From assembly GCF_041146395.1 (NCBI RefSeq), contig NC_090999.1, positions 72,979,001 to 73,043,000 on the forward strand: a stretch of DNA of 64,000 nt, in the 5' to 3' direction. Positions 12,158 through 21,600 of the stretch are shown in pieces. Below the pieces are notes generated by a model. That model was not told the origin of the DNA, did no database searches, and was given only the letters and a program-made list of their open reading frames with translations. Made by a program: the position numbers and the translations under genes. The stretch comes from Eulemur rufifrons. Lineage: Eukaryota > Chordata > Mammalia > Primates > Lemuridae. Numbering within the stretch: the first letter of the stretch is position 1; every line of letters starts with the position of its first letter.

Positions 12158-13997
12158 CAGTTGACTCTTGAAGAATGAGGGTTTAAATTATGCAGGTCCA
12201 CTTATATGTGGATTTTTCAAAATAAATACATTGGAAAATTTTTTGGAGATTTGAAACAATTAGAAAATTTCACAGACGAACCGCATAACCTAGGAATATC
12301 AAAAAGTTAAGAAAAAGTTATGTCCTGAATGCATAAAATACATGTGGATTTGAGTCTATTTTATCATTTACTACCATAAAATATAAACAAATTCATTATA
12401 AAAAGTTTTATCAAAACTATGCATACAAGCACAAATCGTACATAGCGCTCTTTGCTCCTCACAGTTGAAAGAAATGTGAACAAATGTAAAGATGCAGTAT
12501 TAAACCATAACCGTGTAAAACTAACTATAGACATACTGTATTACTGTTGCAGTGAACTCAAGTGTTGTAATTATATGCTGAAAACACCATGTGACACTAA
12601 TCATCTCCATGTGAATAGCTCTTCCTTCCAGGAAATTGCGTATTGCAGTAAAAAGTGATCTCTTGTGGTTCTCACACATTTTCCGTTGTGTTTAGTACAA
12701 TACTATAAACCTTGAATAACACCATGGGACCCATACAAAGTCCCACTAGTGGTTCTGGAAGTGCCTCCAAGAAGCAGACAAAAGTCAGGACATTAGAAGA
12801 AAAAGTTTTGAAGTGCTAGATATGTATTGTAGATTGAGTTCTAAAAATATGGGGTTGCCCATTTTTTCCAGATAAATGAATACAGTGTAAGAACCACTAT
12901 AAAAAAAAGAAAAAGAAATTTGTGAAGCTGTCACTGTAGTTACGCCAGCAGACATAAAAACCTCACGTGCTTTGTAAAATACCCTTTTATCTCATATTGA
13001 AAATGCAGATTTTATGTGGGCTCAGGGTTGATGCAAGAAAGGCATACCTATATATTCTAAGCAGAGTCATATAACAAGTTAAAGCAAAAAGAAGATGGAG
13101 GATCTAAAGCTGGAGAATTTAATGCCAGCAAAAGATGGTTTCATAATTTTAGAAAGAGGTTTGGCTTAAAATTGTCAAGATAATAGAAGCAGCTTCTGCC
13201 AACCAACAGGCAGCAAATTCCCACAGATCATTAAGAAAAGCATCGAGGAGAAAGGATCTCTTCCTGAACAGCTTTTAATGCAGATAAAAATGCCCTATTC
13301 TTAAACGAAAAATGCCACAAATGACATTTATTAGTAAGGAAGAGAAAAAAAGCACCAGGATTTAAAGCAGGAAGGAATGGCCTAACTCTACCCTGTTTTG
13401 TGCAGATGCAGTCAGGTTTATGATCTACACTGTCCTTATCTGTACATTGACTAACTCTCAAGCCTTGAAGAGAAAAGATAAATACCAGCTGCCAGTCTTC
13501 TGGTTGTACAACAAGAAGGGCTGGACAATGGGAAGCTTTTTTCTGGATTAGTTCCATCAGTGCTTTGTCCGTGAAGTCAAGAAGTTCCTTGCCAGTAAGG
13601 CACTGCCTTTTGAATTTCTTTTGATACTGAAAAATGCCCCTGGCCATCCAGAACCCCATGAGTTCACCACCAAAGACATCAAAGTGGTCTACTTACAAAC
13701 ACAGCACCTCTAATTCACTCTGTAGATCAAGAGGTCACAAGGACCTTTAAGGCTCATTACATACAGTACTCTACAGAAAGGATTGGCAACACTATGGAAG
13801 AGAACCCCAACAGAGAGAACATCGTGGAAGTCTGGAAGAATTATACCATTGAAAATGCCATCACTGTCATAGAAAAAGCCAGGAAAGCAATCAAGCCTGA
13901 AACAATAAATTTTTGCTGCAGAAAACTGATCTAGCTGTTGTGCATGATTTCACCAGATTTACAGCAGAGCCAGTCAAGGAAATCATGAAAGAGATTG
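12158..13997 (+). mobile_element. Tigger2-like pogo DNA transposon, 3' part missing
   Basis: The left end starts at a TA dinucleotide (12156-12157) with CAGTTGACTCTTGAAGAATG and CAGGTCCACTTATATGTGG, which matches the Tigger2-type terminus I recall. A transposase relic follows from about 12724. The right terminus is absent: Tigger-like coding text ends at about 13997 and continues directly into mariner coding text. A deletion after both elements had inserted is the simplest explanation. Confidence 0.75.
12724..13997 (+). pseudogene. Tigger-family (pogo) transposase remnant
   Basis: Translated in shifting frames on the plus strand, the start reads GPIQSPTSGSGSASKKQ, the typical N-terminus of this family. 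Later parts read TFISKEEKKAPGFKAGRNG (about 13319-13378), which corresponds to the DDE region, and VWKNYTIENAITVIEKARKA (about 13831-13890). A block corresponding to the PPNTTS and QP(M/L)DQ region lies near 13700-13720. Many stops and frameshifts break it. The 142-codon minus-strand frame at 13231-13659 is only its shadow. Pogo transposases cut and paste DNA through a DDE/D catalytic core, and this copy cannot be active. Confidence 0.75.
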
Positions 13998-14257
13998 GAA
14001 ATTGACAACGACCAATTGAGAGCAATCATTGAAACAGATCCTTTTAGAATTACACGAGAAATTGCCAAAGGACTCAATCTATGGCCTTTCAATATTTGAA
14101 GCAAATTGGAAAGGTAAAAAAGCTCGATAAGTGGGTGCCTCATGAGCTTACAGAAAATCAAAGAAATTGTCGTTTTTAAGTGTTGTCTTCTCTTACTGTA
14201 TACAACAACAACAAACCATTTCTTAAACAGATTGTGATGTTGGACAAACATGTAGAG

Positions 14258-14294
<37 letters not shown>

Positions 14295-14976
14295 TACATT
14301 TTTATTTATTTATTTATTTTTTAGCCAGTCAAATGGAAAGCGGACTTTATATGACAACCAGCCATGACTAGCTCAGTGGTTTCATAGAGAAGAAGCTGCA
14401 AAACACTTCCCAAAGCCAAACTTGCACCAAAAAATGGTCATGGTCACTGTTTAGTGGTCTGCTGCCGGTCTGATCCACTACAGCTTTCTGAATCCCGGCA
14501 AAACCATTACATCTGAGAAGTCTGCTCTGCAAATTGATGAGATGCACTGAAAACTGTAATGCCTGTGCCAGTGCTGGTCAACAGAAAGTGCCCAATTCTT
14601 CTCCATGACAATGCCCGACCTCACTTTGCACAACCAAAGCTTCAAAAGTTTAACGAATTGGGCCAGGAAGTTTTGCCTCATCCGCCTATTCACCTGACCT
14701 CTCACCAACCGACTACCACATCTTCAAGCATCTGGACAACTTTTTGCAGAGAAAACGCTTCCACAACCAGCAGGTTGCACAAAATGCTTTCCAAGAGTTC
14801 CCTGAATCCTGAAGCACGGATTTTTGTGCTATAAGAATAAACAAATTTATTTCTCATTGACAAAAATGTGTTGATTGTAATGGTTCCTATTTTGATTAAT
14901 AAAGATGTGTTTGAGCCTAGTTATAATGATTTAAAATTCACAGTCTGAAACAGCAATTACTTTTGCACCAACCTAA
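13998..14976 (+). mobile_element. Hsmar1-like mariner, 5'-truncated, with broken transposase
   Basis: The right end reads CTTTTGCACCAACCTAA and stops at 14976, followed by the TA target dinucleotide. This is the inverse of the Hsmar1/MADE1-type TIR. Coding remnants in several frames include DNDQLRAIIETDP, VKKLDKWVPHELTENQ (about 14110-14160), VMVTVWWSAAGLIHYSFLNP (about 14433-14490), and a block with the HDNARPH motif (about 14600-14620). The third catalytic position lies in a PTDYH-like block near 14708-14722. The left TIR and N-terminal DNA-binding part are missing. A simple-repeat insertion breaks the region of the first catalytic Asp. Closest families by eye are Hsmar1 and Hsmar2. Confidence 0.85.
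14240..14331. repeat. (TA)n(CA)n and TTTA simple repeat inside the mariner
   Basis: Alternating TA (about 14260-14280) runs into CA (14281-14294) and then a TTTATTTATTTATTT tract. The mariner coding text stops before this block at an ATTGTGAT-like point and resumes after it at TTTATATGACAACC. The roughly 90 extra bases therefore expanded in, or were inserted into, the transposase catalytic region. Confidence 0.85.
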
Positions 14977-14978
14977 TA

Positions 14979-16106
14979 GTTTCTTTGACTTTCCATATAA
15001 GTTTTAGAATAATTTTATATATAACTACAACAAAATCTTGCTGAGATGTTGATTATGTTGATTGATTTTCAAATATTGTGCCAGCCTTGCATCACTGAAA
15101 TCAATCCCACTTGGTTAATGGTATATAATGTTTGTGTATGTATGTGACGTGTGCATATATATGTACAGTTGATTTCTGTCTAATAAAATTTTGTTAAATA
15201 TTTTTACATAGCAGATATTGATCCACATTCATGAGATATATAGAGTTTTATCTTTTGTTTTGTTTTTGTCTGATTTTAGTATCAGAGTAGTACTACCTTA
15301 ATAAAACAAATTGGCTAATGTTCTCAGCTCTTGAATTTTTTTGGAAGGTAGTTTTATGGAATTAGTATCAATTCTGCTTTAAATATCTTCTTTCCTTTAT
15401 ATAATGTACCACTTTGTCTATGGTATTTTTTATTTTTGGCTCTGTAGTTTCTATGATATCATCAGTCACTTCTGATTTCTTTAAGATTTGCATAATGTAC
15501 ATTTTTATTCTGTCTACATCATTATACTTCAACTGATTTTTTTATAAACACCTTGTAATTGGATCATGTTTTTCATTCATTCTGCCATTGTCTGTCTTTC
15601 AGTTGGTGTACTGAGACCATTTACAATTAATATAATATTAACATGTCTAACTTATTTTTTATATTCTGTTTTCTGTTTCTCTGCTTTATTTTTCCTCACT
15701 TTCTATAGGTTATTTAAACAAAATTTTAGAATTTTGTTTTGATTTATCTATAGTGCTTTTGATTGTATGTGTTTGTACAACTTTTAGAGTTGTTGCTGTA
15801 AGTATTGAATTATATATATGTAATTTTCAGTCTACTAGTGCCGTCATTTTTACCAATTTGAGGAAAGTATACAAATTTTGCCTCCTTAGTGTCCCTTTAT
15901 TTTCACCCATTTATAATTGTCTGGTAAAAACATCGAAAACCACATCAGTCAATGTTTTATAGTTTTTGCTTCAACTGTCAGACATAATTTAGAAGACTCA
16001 AGAGGAGAAAGAAAATCAATTTGTATTTATACATATTTTTGCTTACCATACTGGTTTTTTCCTTTATGAAGTCCCAAGGTTACTTCTCTTATCATTTTCT
16101 TTCTTT
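14979..16106 (-). mobile_element. Old antisense L1M fragment, first part
   Basis: The plus strand resembles reversed L1 ORF2: CAGCCTTGCATCACTGAAAT and CCCACTTGGTTAATGG at about 15083-15122, a GAGACCATTTACAATTAA block at about 15613-15630, and long T-rich antisense text. It is interrupted at 16106 by the young sense L1 and resumes at 19710. It is much more diverged than the inserted copy. The mariner's right end and TA target lie directly against it at 14977-14978. Confidence 0.7.
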
Positions 16107-16122
16107 AAGAAAACTCCCTTTA
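16107..16122 (+). repeat. TSD of the young L1, left copy
   Basis: AAGAAAACTCCCTTTA is repeated exactly at 19694-19709, directly after the poly(A) tail. The preceding TT places the nick at TT/AAGAAA, which is close to the L1 endonuclease preference (TTTT/AA on the opposite strand). Confidence 0.92.
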
Positions 16123-16123
16123 A

Positions 16124-18762
16124 GAAATCACAACCGATGCTACAGAGATACAAGATATCATCTATGAATGCTACAAAAATCTTTATGCACACAAACTGGA
16201 GAACGTGGAGGAAATGGACAAATTTTTAGAAACTCATAGTCTTCCCAGGCTCAACCAGGAAGAAATAGAGTACCTGAACAGACCAATATCAAGAACTGAA
16301 ATCGAAACAGCAATAAAAAACCTTCCCAAAAAGAAAAGCCCTGGTCCAGATGGGTTCACACCTGAATTTTACCATACATACAAAGAAGAACTGGTGCCCA
16401 TCCTACATAAACTATTCTCCAATATTGAGAAGGATGGAGTTCTCCCCAACACGTTCTACCAAGCCAATATAACATTAATACCAAAACCTGGAAAGGACAC
16501 AACAAAAATAGAGAACTACAGACCAATTTCCCTCATGAATATAGATGCAAAAATTTTCAATAAAATACTAGCAAATCGAATCCAAGTACTTATCAAAAAA
16601 GTAATCCACCACGACCAAGTGGGCTTCATCCCCGAGATGCAGGGGTGGTTCAACATACGTAAATCTATAAATGTAATTCACCACATAAATAGAAGCAAAA
16701 ACAAAAACCATATGATACTCTCATTAGATGCAGAAAAAGCATTTGACAAAATTCAACACCCTTTTATGATAAAAACGCTTAACAAAATAGGCATTGATGG
16801 AACCTACCTAAAAATGATACAAGCCATATATGACAACCCACAGCCAACATCATACTGAATGGGGAAAAACTGAAAGCACTCCCACTTAGAACTGGAACCA
16901 GACAGGGCTGCCCATTGTCTCCATTACTTTTCAACATAGTATTGGAAGTCCTTGCGAGAGCTATCAGGCAAGAGAGCAGAATCAAGGGAGTCCAAATAGG
17001 GAAGGAAGAGATCAAACTCTCACTTTTTGCTGATGATATGATGTTATATCTGGAAAACCCCCAGGATTCAACCAAGAGACTCCTGGAATTGATTAACGAA
17101 TACAGCAAAGTCTCAGGCTACAAAATTAATATACACAAATCAGAGGCATTTATATATGCCAATAACAGTCAATCGGAAAACCAAATTAAAGACTCAATAC
17201 CCTTCAAAATAGCAACAAAGAAAATAAAATATCTAGGTATATATCTAACTAAAGAGGTAAAGGACCTCTATAAGGAAAACTATGAAACACTGAGAAAAGA
17301 AATAGCAGAACTTGCAAATAGATGGAAAAATATACCATGCTCGTGGATCGGAAGAATCAACATTGTTAAAATGTCTATACTACCCAAAGTGATCTACAGA
17401 TTCAATGCAATCCCTATTAAATTACCAACATCATTCTTTACAGACATAGAGAAAATAATTATACACTTTGTATGGAATCAAAGAAGACCACGTATAGCAA
17501 AAGCAATTTTAAGCAACAAAAACAAAATGGGAGGTATTAATTTGCCAGACCTCAAACTATACTACAAGGCCGTGGTTCTTAAAACAGCCTGGTATTGGCA
17601 CAAGTGCAGGGACACAGACCAGTGGAACACAACAGAAAATCCAAATATAGAACCATCCTCATATAGTCACCTAATTTTTGACAAAGCGGGAAAGAATATA
17701 CTCTGGGGACAAGAATCCCTATTCAACAAATGGTGCTGGGAGAATTGGTTAGCCACTTGTAGAAGACTGAAACAGGACCCACAGCTTTCACCTCTCACAA
17801 AAATCAAATCACGGTGGATAACAGACTTAAACCTTAGGCGTGATACAATCAGAATTCTAGAAGAAAATGTAGGAAAGACTCTTACAGACATTGGCCTAGG
17901 CAAAGAATTTATGAAGAAGACCCCCAAGGCAATCACAGCAGCAACAAAAATAAATGAATGGGACATGATTAAATTAAAAAGCTTCTGCACAGCCAAAGAA
18001 ACAGTCCAGAGAATAAACAGACCACCTACAGAATGGGAAAAAATTTTTGCATACTACACATCAGATAAAGGACTGATAACAAGAATCTATTTAGAACTCA
18101 GGAAAATCAGCAAGAAAAAATCAAGCAACCCTACCAAAAAGTGGGCAAAGGACATGAATAGAAATTTTTCAAAAGAAGATATAAAAATGGCTAACAAACA
18201 TATGAAAAAGTGTTCAACATCTCTAATCATCAGGGAAATGCAAATCAAAACCACAATGAGATATCACTTAACCCCAGTGAGAATGGCCTTTATCAAAAAA
18301 ACCCAAAACAACACATGTTGGCGTGGGTGTGGAGAGACAGGAACACTCATACACTGCTGGTGGGACTGCAAACTAGTGCAACCCCTGTGGAAAGCATTAT
18401 GGAGGTATCTTAAACAGATTCAAGTAGACCTGCCGTTTGACCCAGCAATCTCATTACTGGGCATATACCCAAAGGAAAAAAGGTCATTCTGTAACAAAGG
18501 CACGTGTACCCAAATGTTTATAGCAGCACAATTCACAATAGCAAAGATGTGGAAACAACCCAAATGCCCATCAATACATGATTGGATTAGTAAACTGTGG
18601 TATATGTATACCATGGAATATTACTCAGCTATAAGGAATGATGAAGATATGACATCTCTATGGTTCTCCTGGAGAGAGTTGGAACCCATTATATTAAGTG
18701 AAGTATCCCAAGAATGGAAAAACAAGCATCACATGTACTCACCAGAAGATTGGTTTCCCTGA
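16124..18762 (+). pseudogene. L1 ORF2 3' part: reverse transcriptase and C-terminal domain, one frameshift
   Basis: ORF2p makes the endonuclease and reverse transcriptase used for target-primed L1 copying. Here the endonuclease domain is absent because of 5' truncation. Frame one covers about 16124-16858 and includes [20 protein letters not shown] and [19 protein letters not shown] of the RT fingers. Frame two covers 16915-18762 (615 codons from its first ATG) and includes the FADD catalytic motif (about 17025-17040) and the C-terminal Cys-rich motif CWRGCG...HCWWDC (18315-18369). The two frames are separated by a 1-base loss near 16832-16840, in the run before CCCACAGCC. No other stop interrupts the second frame. 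The fragment holds about 880 of the roughly 1,275 codons usual for ORF2. It has no promoter, and function is not expected. Confidence 0.93.
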
Positions 18763-18810
18763 TCATCACCTAAATACAAATCTGGGAACGACACCAATCG
18801 GATATCAGAC

Positions 18811-18840
18811 TGAGGTGGGGGGTGGGGGAGGGGATGGGGG
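18811..18840 (+). other. G-rich tract in the L1 3' UTR, possible G-quadruplex
   Basis: Four or more runs of at least three Gs occur within 30 bases (GGGGGG, GGGGG, GGGG, GGGGG separated by T, A or AT). L1 3' UTRs of several mammals carry such tracts. A second G run lies at about 18912-18925. Confidence 0.75.
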
Positions 18841-18989
18841 TATGCCTACACAATGAGTGCATTGCGCACCATTTGGGGAGTGGTAACACTTGAAGGTGCT
18901 GACTCGGGAAAGGGGGGGGTGGGGAAAAAATATGAAACTATTGTTTTTAACTTGCACTGTTCACTTAATAATTTATCATGAATATTTCC

Positions 18990-19676
18990 CATATTAAAAA
19001 AAAATAGAAAAAAAAATCAACTAACCATAATGTATTGGTTTATTTATGGACACTCAATTCTATTCCATTTGTCTATATGTGTATTCCTATGCCAATACCA
19101 CACTGTCTTGATTACTGTAGCTTTGTAGTAAGCTTTGAAATAGAGAAATATGAGACCTCCAACTTTCTTCTTTTTCAGGATTGTTTTGGCTATTTGGGGA
19201 CCCTGCAATTGCATATGAATTTGAGAATTATCTTTTCCATATCTTCAAAAAAGACCTTGGAATTTTCATTGGGTTTGTATTGAATATATAATATATATCA
19301 ATATAGGGGAAATTTCCCTCTTAAAAATATTAAGTCTTCCAATCATAAACACAGAATGTCTCCCATTTATTTAGGTCTTCTTTAATTTCTTTTTGCAATA
19401 TTTTATAGTTTCCAGTGTACAAGTTTTACATCTCCTTGCTCAAATTAATTTCTAAATGTTTCATTGTTTAGATGCTATCATAAATGGAATTGTTTTCTTA
19501 ATTTCCTTTCCAGATTGTTCACTTCAGGTGTATAGAAGCATGACTGATTTTTGTGTCAATCTTTTGCCCTGTAATTTGGCTGAATTCATTTATTAGCTCT
19601 AGTAACTTTCTTGTGGATTCTTGGGATTTTCTATGTATAGGATCATGTCAACAATAAACAGAAATAGTTTCACTTC
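18990..19676 (+). mobile_element. Apparent 3'-transduced flank carried by the young L1, containing an antisense L1 piece
   Basis: After the L1's own A-rich end, about 660 bases of unrelated sequence come before the terminal poly(A) and TSD. From about 19035 this passenger resembles reversed L1 ORF2 (ACCACACTGTCTTGATTACTGTAGC split over 19098-19122, then CTTTGTAGTAAGCTTTGAAA). It ends at CACTTC (19676), 18 bases after an AATAAA. Because the TSD brackets the L1 and the passenger together, both arrived in a single event. Read-through of the source L1's weak signal into a neighbouring antisense L1 is the simplest model. Twin priming does not fit, as that inverts the 5' part. The exact start of the passenger could be as early as about 18945. 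Confidence 0.8.
19653..19658 (+). terminator. AATAAA poly(A) signal used by the apparent L1 read-through transcript
   Basis: AATAAA lies 18 bases before the start of the poly(A) tract, the normal spacing for cleavage. It sits in the antisense-L1 passenger, at a place where related L1 antisense text usually lacks this hexamer (from memory), so it probably arose by mutation. Confidence 0.75.
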
Positions 19677-19693
19677 AAAAAAAAAAAAAAAAA

Positions 19694-19709
19694 AAGAAAA
19701 CTCCCTTTA
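19694..19709 (+). repeat. TSD of the young L1, right copy
   Basis: AAGAAAACTCCCTTTA matches 16107-16122 exactly and directly follows the A tract at about 19677-19693. The old antisense L1 resumes after it. Confidence 0.92.
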
Positions 19710-20790
19710 GCCATTCTTTTAGAACAGGTCTGTTGGCAAGAAATACTCTCACTCTTCCTTCATCTGAAGATGTCTTTAATTCCCCCTAACTATTAAAGAA
19801 TTTTTTTTTCTTTCATTCTGCTGTTTGAGACCATCCATTAAAGCTTTGTTGTTCTTGTTATTGCATTTTTCTATTCTAAAATCTGTATTTGGCTCTCTTT
19901 TGCATCTTTTATTTATTTTCTGACATTTTTATTTCTCTGCTCAGACTCTGTATTTTTTCATTATTTTTAATGCTTGTTTATAATTACTTATTCAAGTATT
20001 TTTTATGATGGCTACTTGAACATCTTTGTCAGAAAAGTCTAACATCTCTGTCATCTCAGTGTTGTCATTTATTGTCTTTTTATAGTCAACTTGATGAGTG
20101 GTGTTGAAATGTTGACATTATGTTATAAGACTCTGTATCTTATACAAGCTTTCTGTTTTAGCTGGCTTTTCCTGACTCTTCTCTAGCATGGAAATAGAGG
20201 GCTCTGCCTTGACACTGATAGGTGACTGTAGAAGTCAAGGTCTCCAAGAAGCCTCCATTGATATCTATAGGAGGAAGTCTCCTATTACTGCTGGGAAAAA
20301 ATAGGACTTCTACTCACTACATGGCCTTTACTGACACTATGGAGGTTGGGCTTATTACCACTGAGTGGTAGTGGTGAAAGTTCTCACTTTCCACTAGGTC
20401 CCTCTGACATCGCTCTCATAGGAAGGGGGAGCAAATACCTTACTACTTTTGGGTTGCATGGAAGTTCAGGCTTCTCATGTGATCTATGTTGTCAGCACAG
20501 GGAAGGGAGCCTTACTACTGCCCAGCAGGCATGAAAGCCCTGGTTTCCTACTAGGCCTTCTTTGCTACCATTCTGGCAGGGAGTTTGGGTACCTCACTGT
20601 ACCCGCATGAAAGTCTATGGCTTCCCACTCAGTCCTTGTTGGCATGTGTGGGAGTAGGGCCACATATTTTCTGTGTTATTTGGTTGGCGTGAAGTGGTTA
20701 CTGTGTAAATACTTTATTATATCTTGTTTGGCTTCCTCTTTCTTGGGCTTTGGCTAGAGAGAAAAGATTTTTGTTGATTTTTTTTCATCT
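19710..20790 (-). mobile_element. Old antisense L1M fragment, second part with 5' UTR-like repeats
   Basis: Reversed L1M text continues with GAACAGGTCTGTTGGCAAG and CTTCATCTGAAGATGTCTTT. It then passes to an ORF1-proximal or 5' region (GATGGCTACTTGAACATCTT, GTCATCTCAGTGTTGTCATT). From about 20330 to 20650 it contains several degenerate copies of a module with TTCCCACTAGG/CTTCC, CTTACTACT and CATGGAAGTTC-like blocks, characteristic of L1M 5' UTR repeats. This end therefore approaches the 5' terminus of the old element. The 62-codon frame at 20346-20534 is part of this noncoding region. Confidence 0.65.
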
Positions 20791-20832
20791 GTGTTCACTG
20801 ACATTCTGGCTTCTTCAACACTCAGTCTTGGA

Positions 20833-21172
20833 GATATATATACACACACTATATATATATTAATTATTTATATATCATATATTATATTTATTATATAATA
20901 TATAATTTTAAATATACTATATTTTATATATTTATTATTATATAATATTACATATTATTTATATATTAAATATATTTATGTATTAAATATATTATATTAC
21001 ATACTATATATTATATTACATACAATATATATTATATTACATATAATATATATGATATATGTATAATGTATAATATTATATGTCATATATAACATATATA
21101 ATTATATCATGTAATACACATATTATATATTACATATATTATATATAATATTAATTAATATATATATTTTGT
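20833..21172. repeat. AT minisatellite or low-complexity tract
   Basis: About 340 bases of almost pure A and T with repeated ATATTACATA, TATATTATATTACATA and similar units. Several self-complementary TATATA stretches could form hairpins or cruciforms. It ends in a short GT run. Confidence 0.95.
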
Positions 21173-21189
21173 GTGTGTGTACATATGAT

Positions 21190-21600
21190 GTCAAAAGTAA
21201 AACCTAGAGAACTTACCATCACGTTGTTCTTTGGGTCTTCCTTGCAAGGCAACAAATCAGCCTGCCACAGTTTCATGCATGCTGACAGAATACATGAGAT
21301 TCCTGAGTCAAAGACAAAGAACTTTATTACTCACGACACAGCAAACTACATGAGCCTCAGCATATTTGTGTCAGTTCTCCTTGCACCCAAATATCACAGA
21401 GGTAATGGGCATGGGTCCGTATGAATGCCTGTACTTGCAGTGGTTAGAGTTACAGGAGAGGAACCATGAATTTACGGAACGCAACTCTAATAACCGGCAA
21501 TGAGCATGCTTGCCCTTTGCTCCAGAGGAAGATACTTTCTATATCTTCCAAGGCTGTTCATTATTAAAAAATCCTAGAAAATATTGTCTGGAGCAAAGCA
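21190..21600 (-). repeat. Possible antisense LTR, family unknown
   Basis: The segment is more GC-balanced than its surroundings. It contains AAAGAACTTTATTACTCACG, an inverted poly(A)-signal-like region such as an antisense LTR shows. No termini or TSD were found. The 83-codon frame at 21173-21424 has no recognisable domain. Confidence 0.3.

Larger units (their letters stand above)
16123..18989 (+). mobile_element. Young 5'-truncated L1 (L1P/strepsirrhine type)
   Basis: The L1 body starts inside ORF2, at roughly one third of its length, and runs through the ORF2 stop at 18762 into a G-rich 3' UTR. It is flanked by a 16-bp TSD. An A-rich stretch at about 18994-19016 is probably its own weak poly(A) region, but the inserted unit continues to 19693. 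The ORF2 carries only one frameshift over about 2.6 kb, so this is by far the youngest LINE copy in the window. The 3' UTR block ending GGTGCTGACTCGGG resembles strepsirrhine L1s. Confidence 0.93.

Noticed and set aside
13231..13659. 142-codon minus-strand reading frame
   Set aside because: It lies antisense to the Tigger transposase relic, and the plus-strand text has clear transposase motifs. The minus frame is a shadow.
13998..14976. SETMAR-like domesticated transposase
   Set aside because: There is no SET domain nearby, the left part is missing, and the frame is broken by stops and a simple repeat.
16123..19693. Twin-primed (5'-inverted) L1 as the explanation for the mixed orientation
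   Set aside because: Twin priming inverts the 5' part and leaves the sense 3' end next to the poly(A). Here the sense L1 is first and the antisense piece touches the poly(A), which fits 3' transduction instead.
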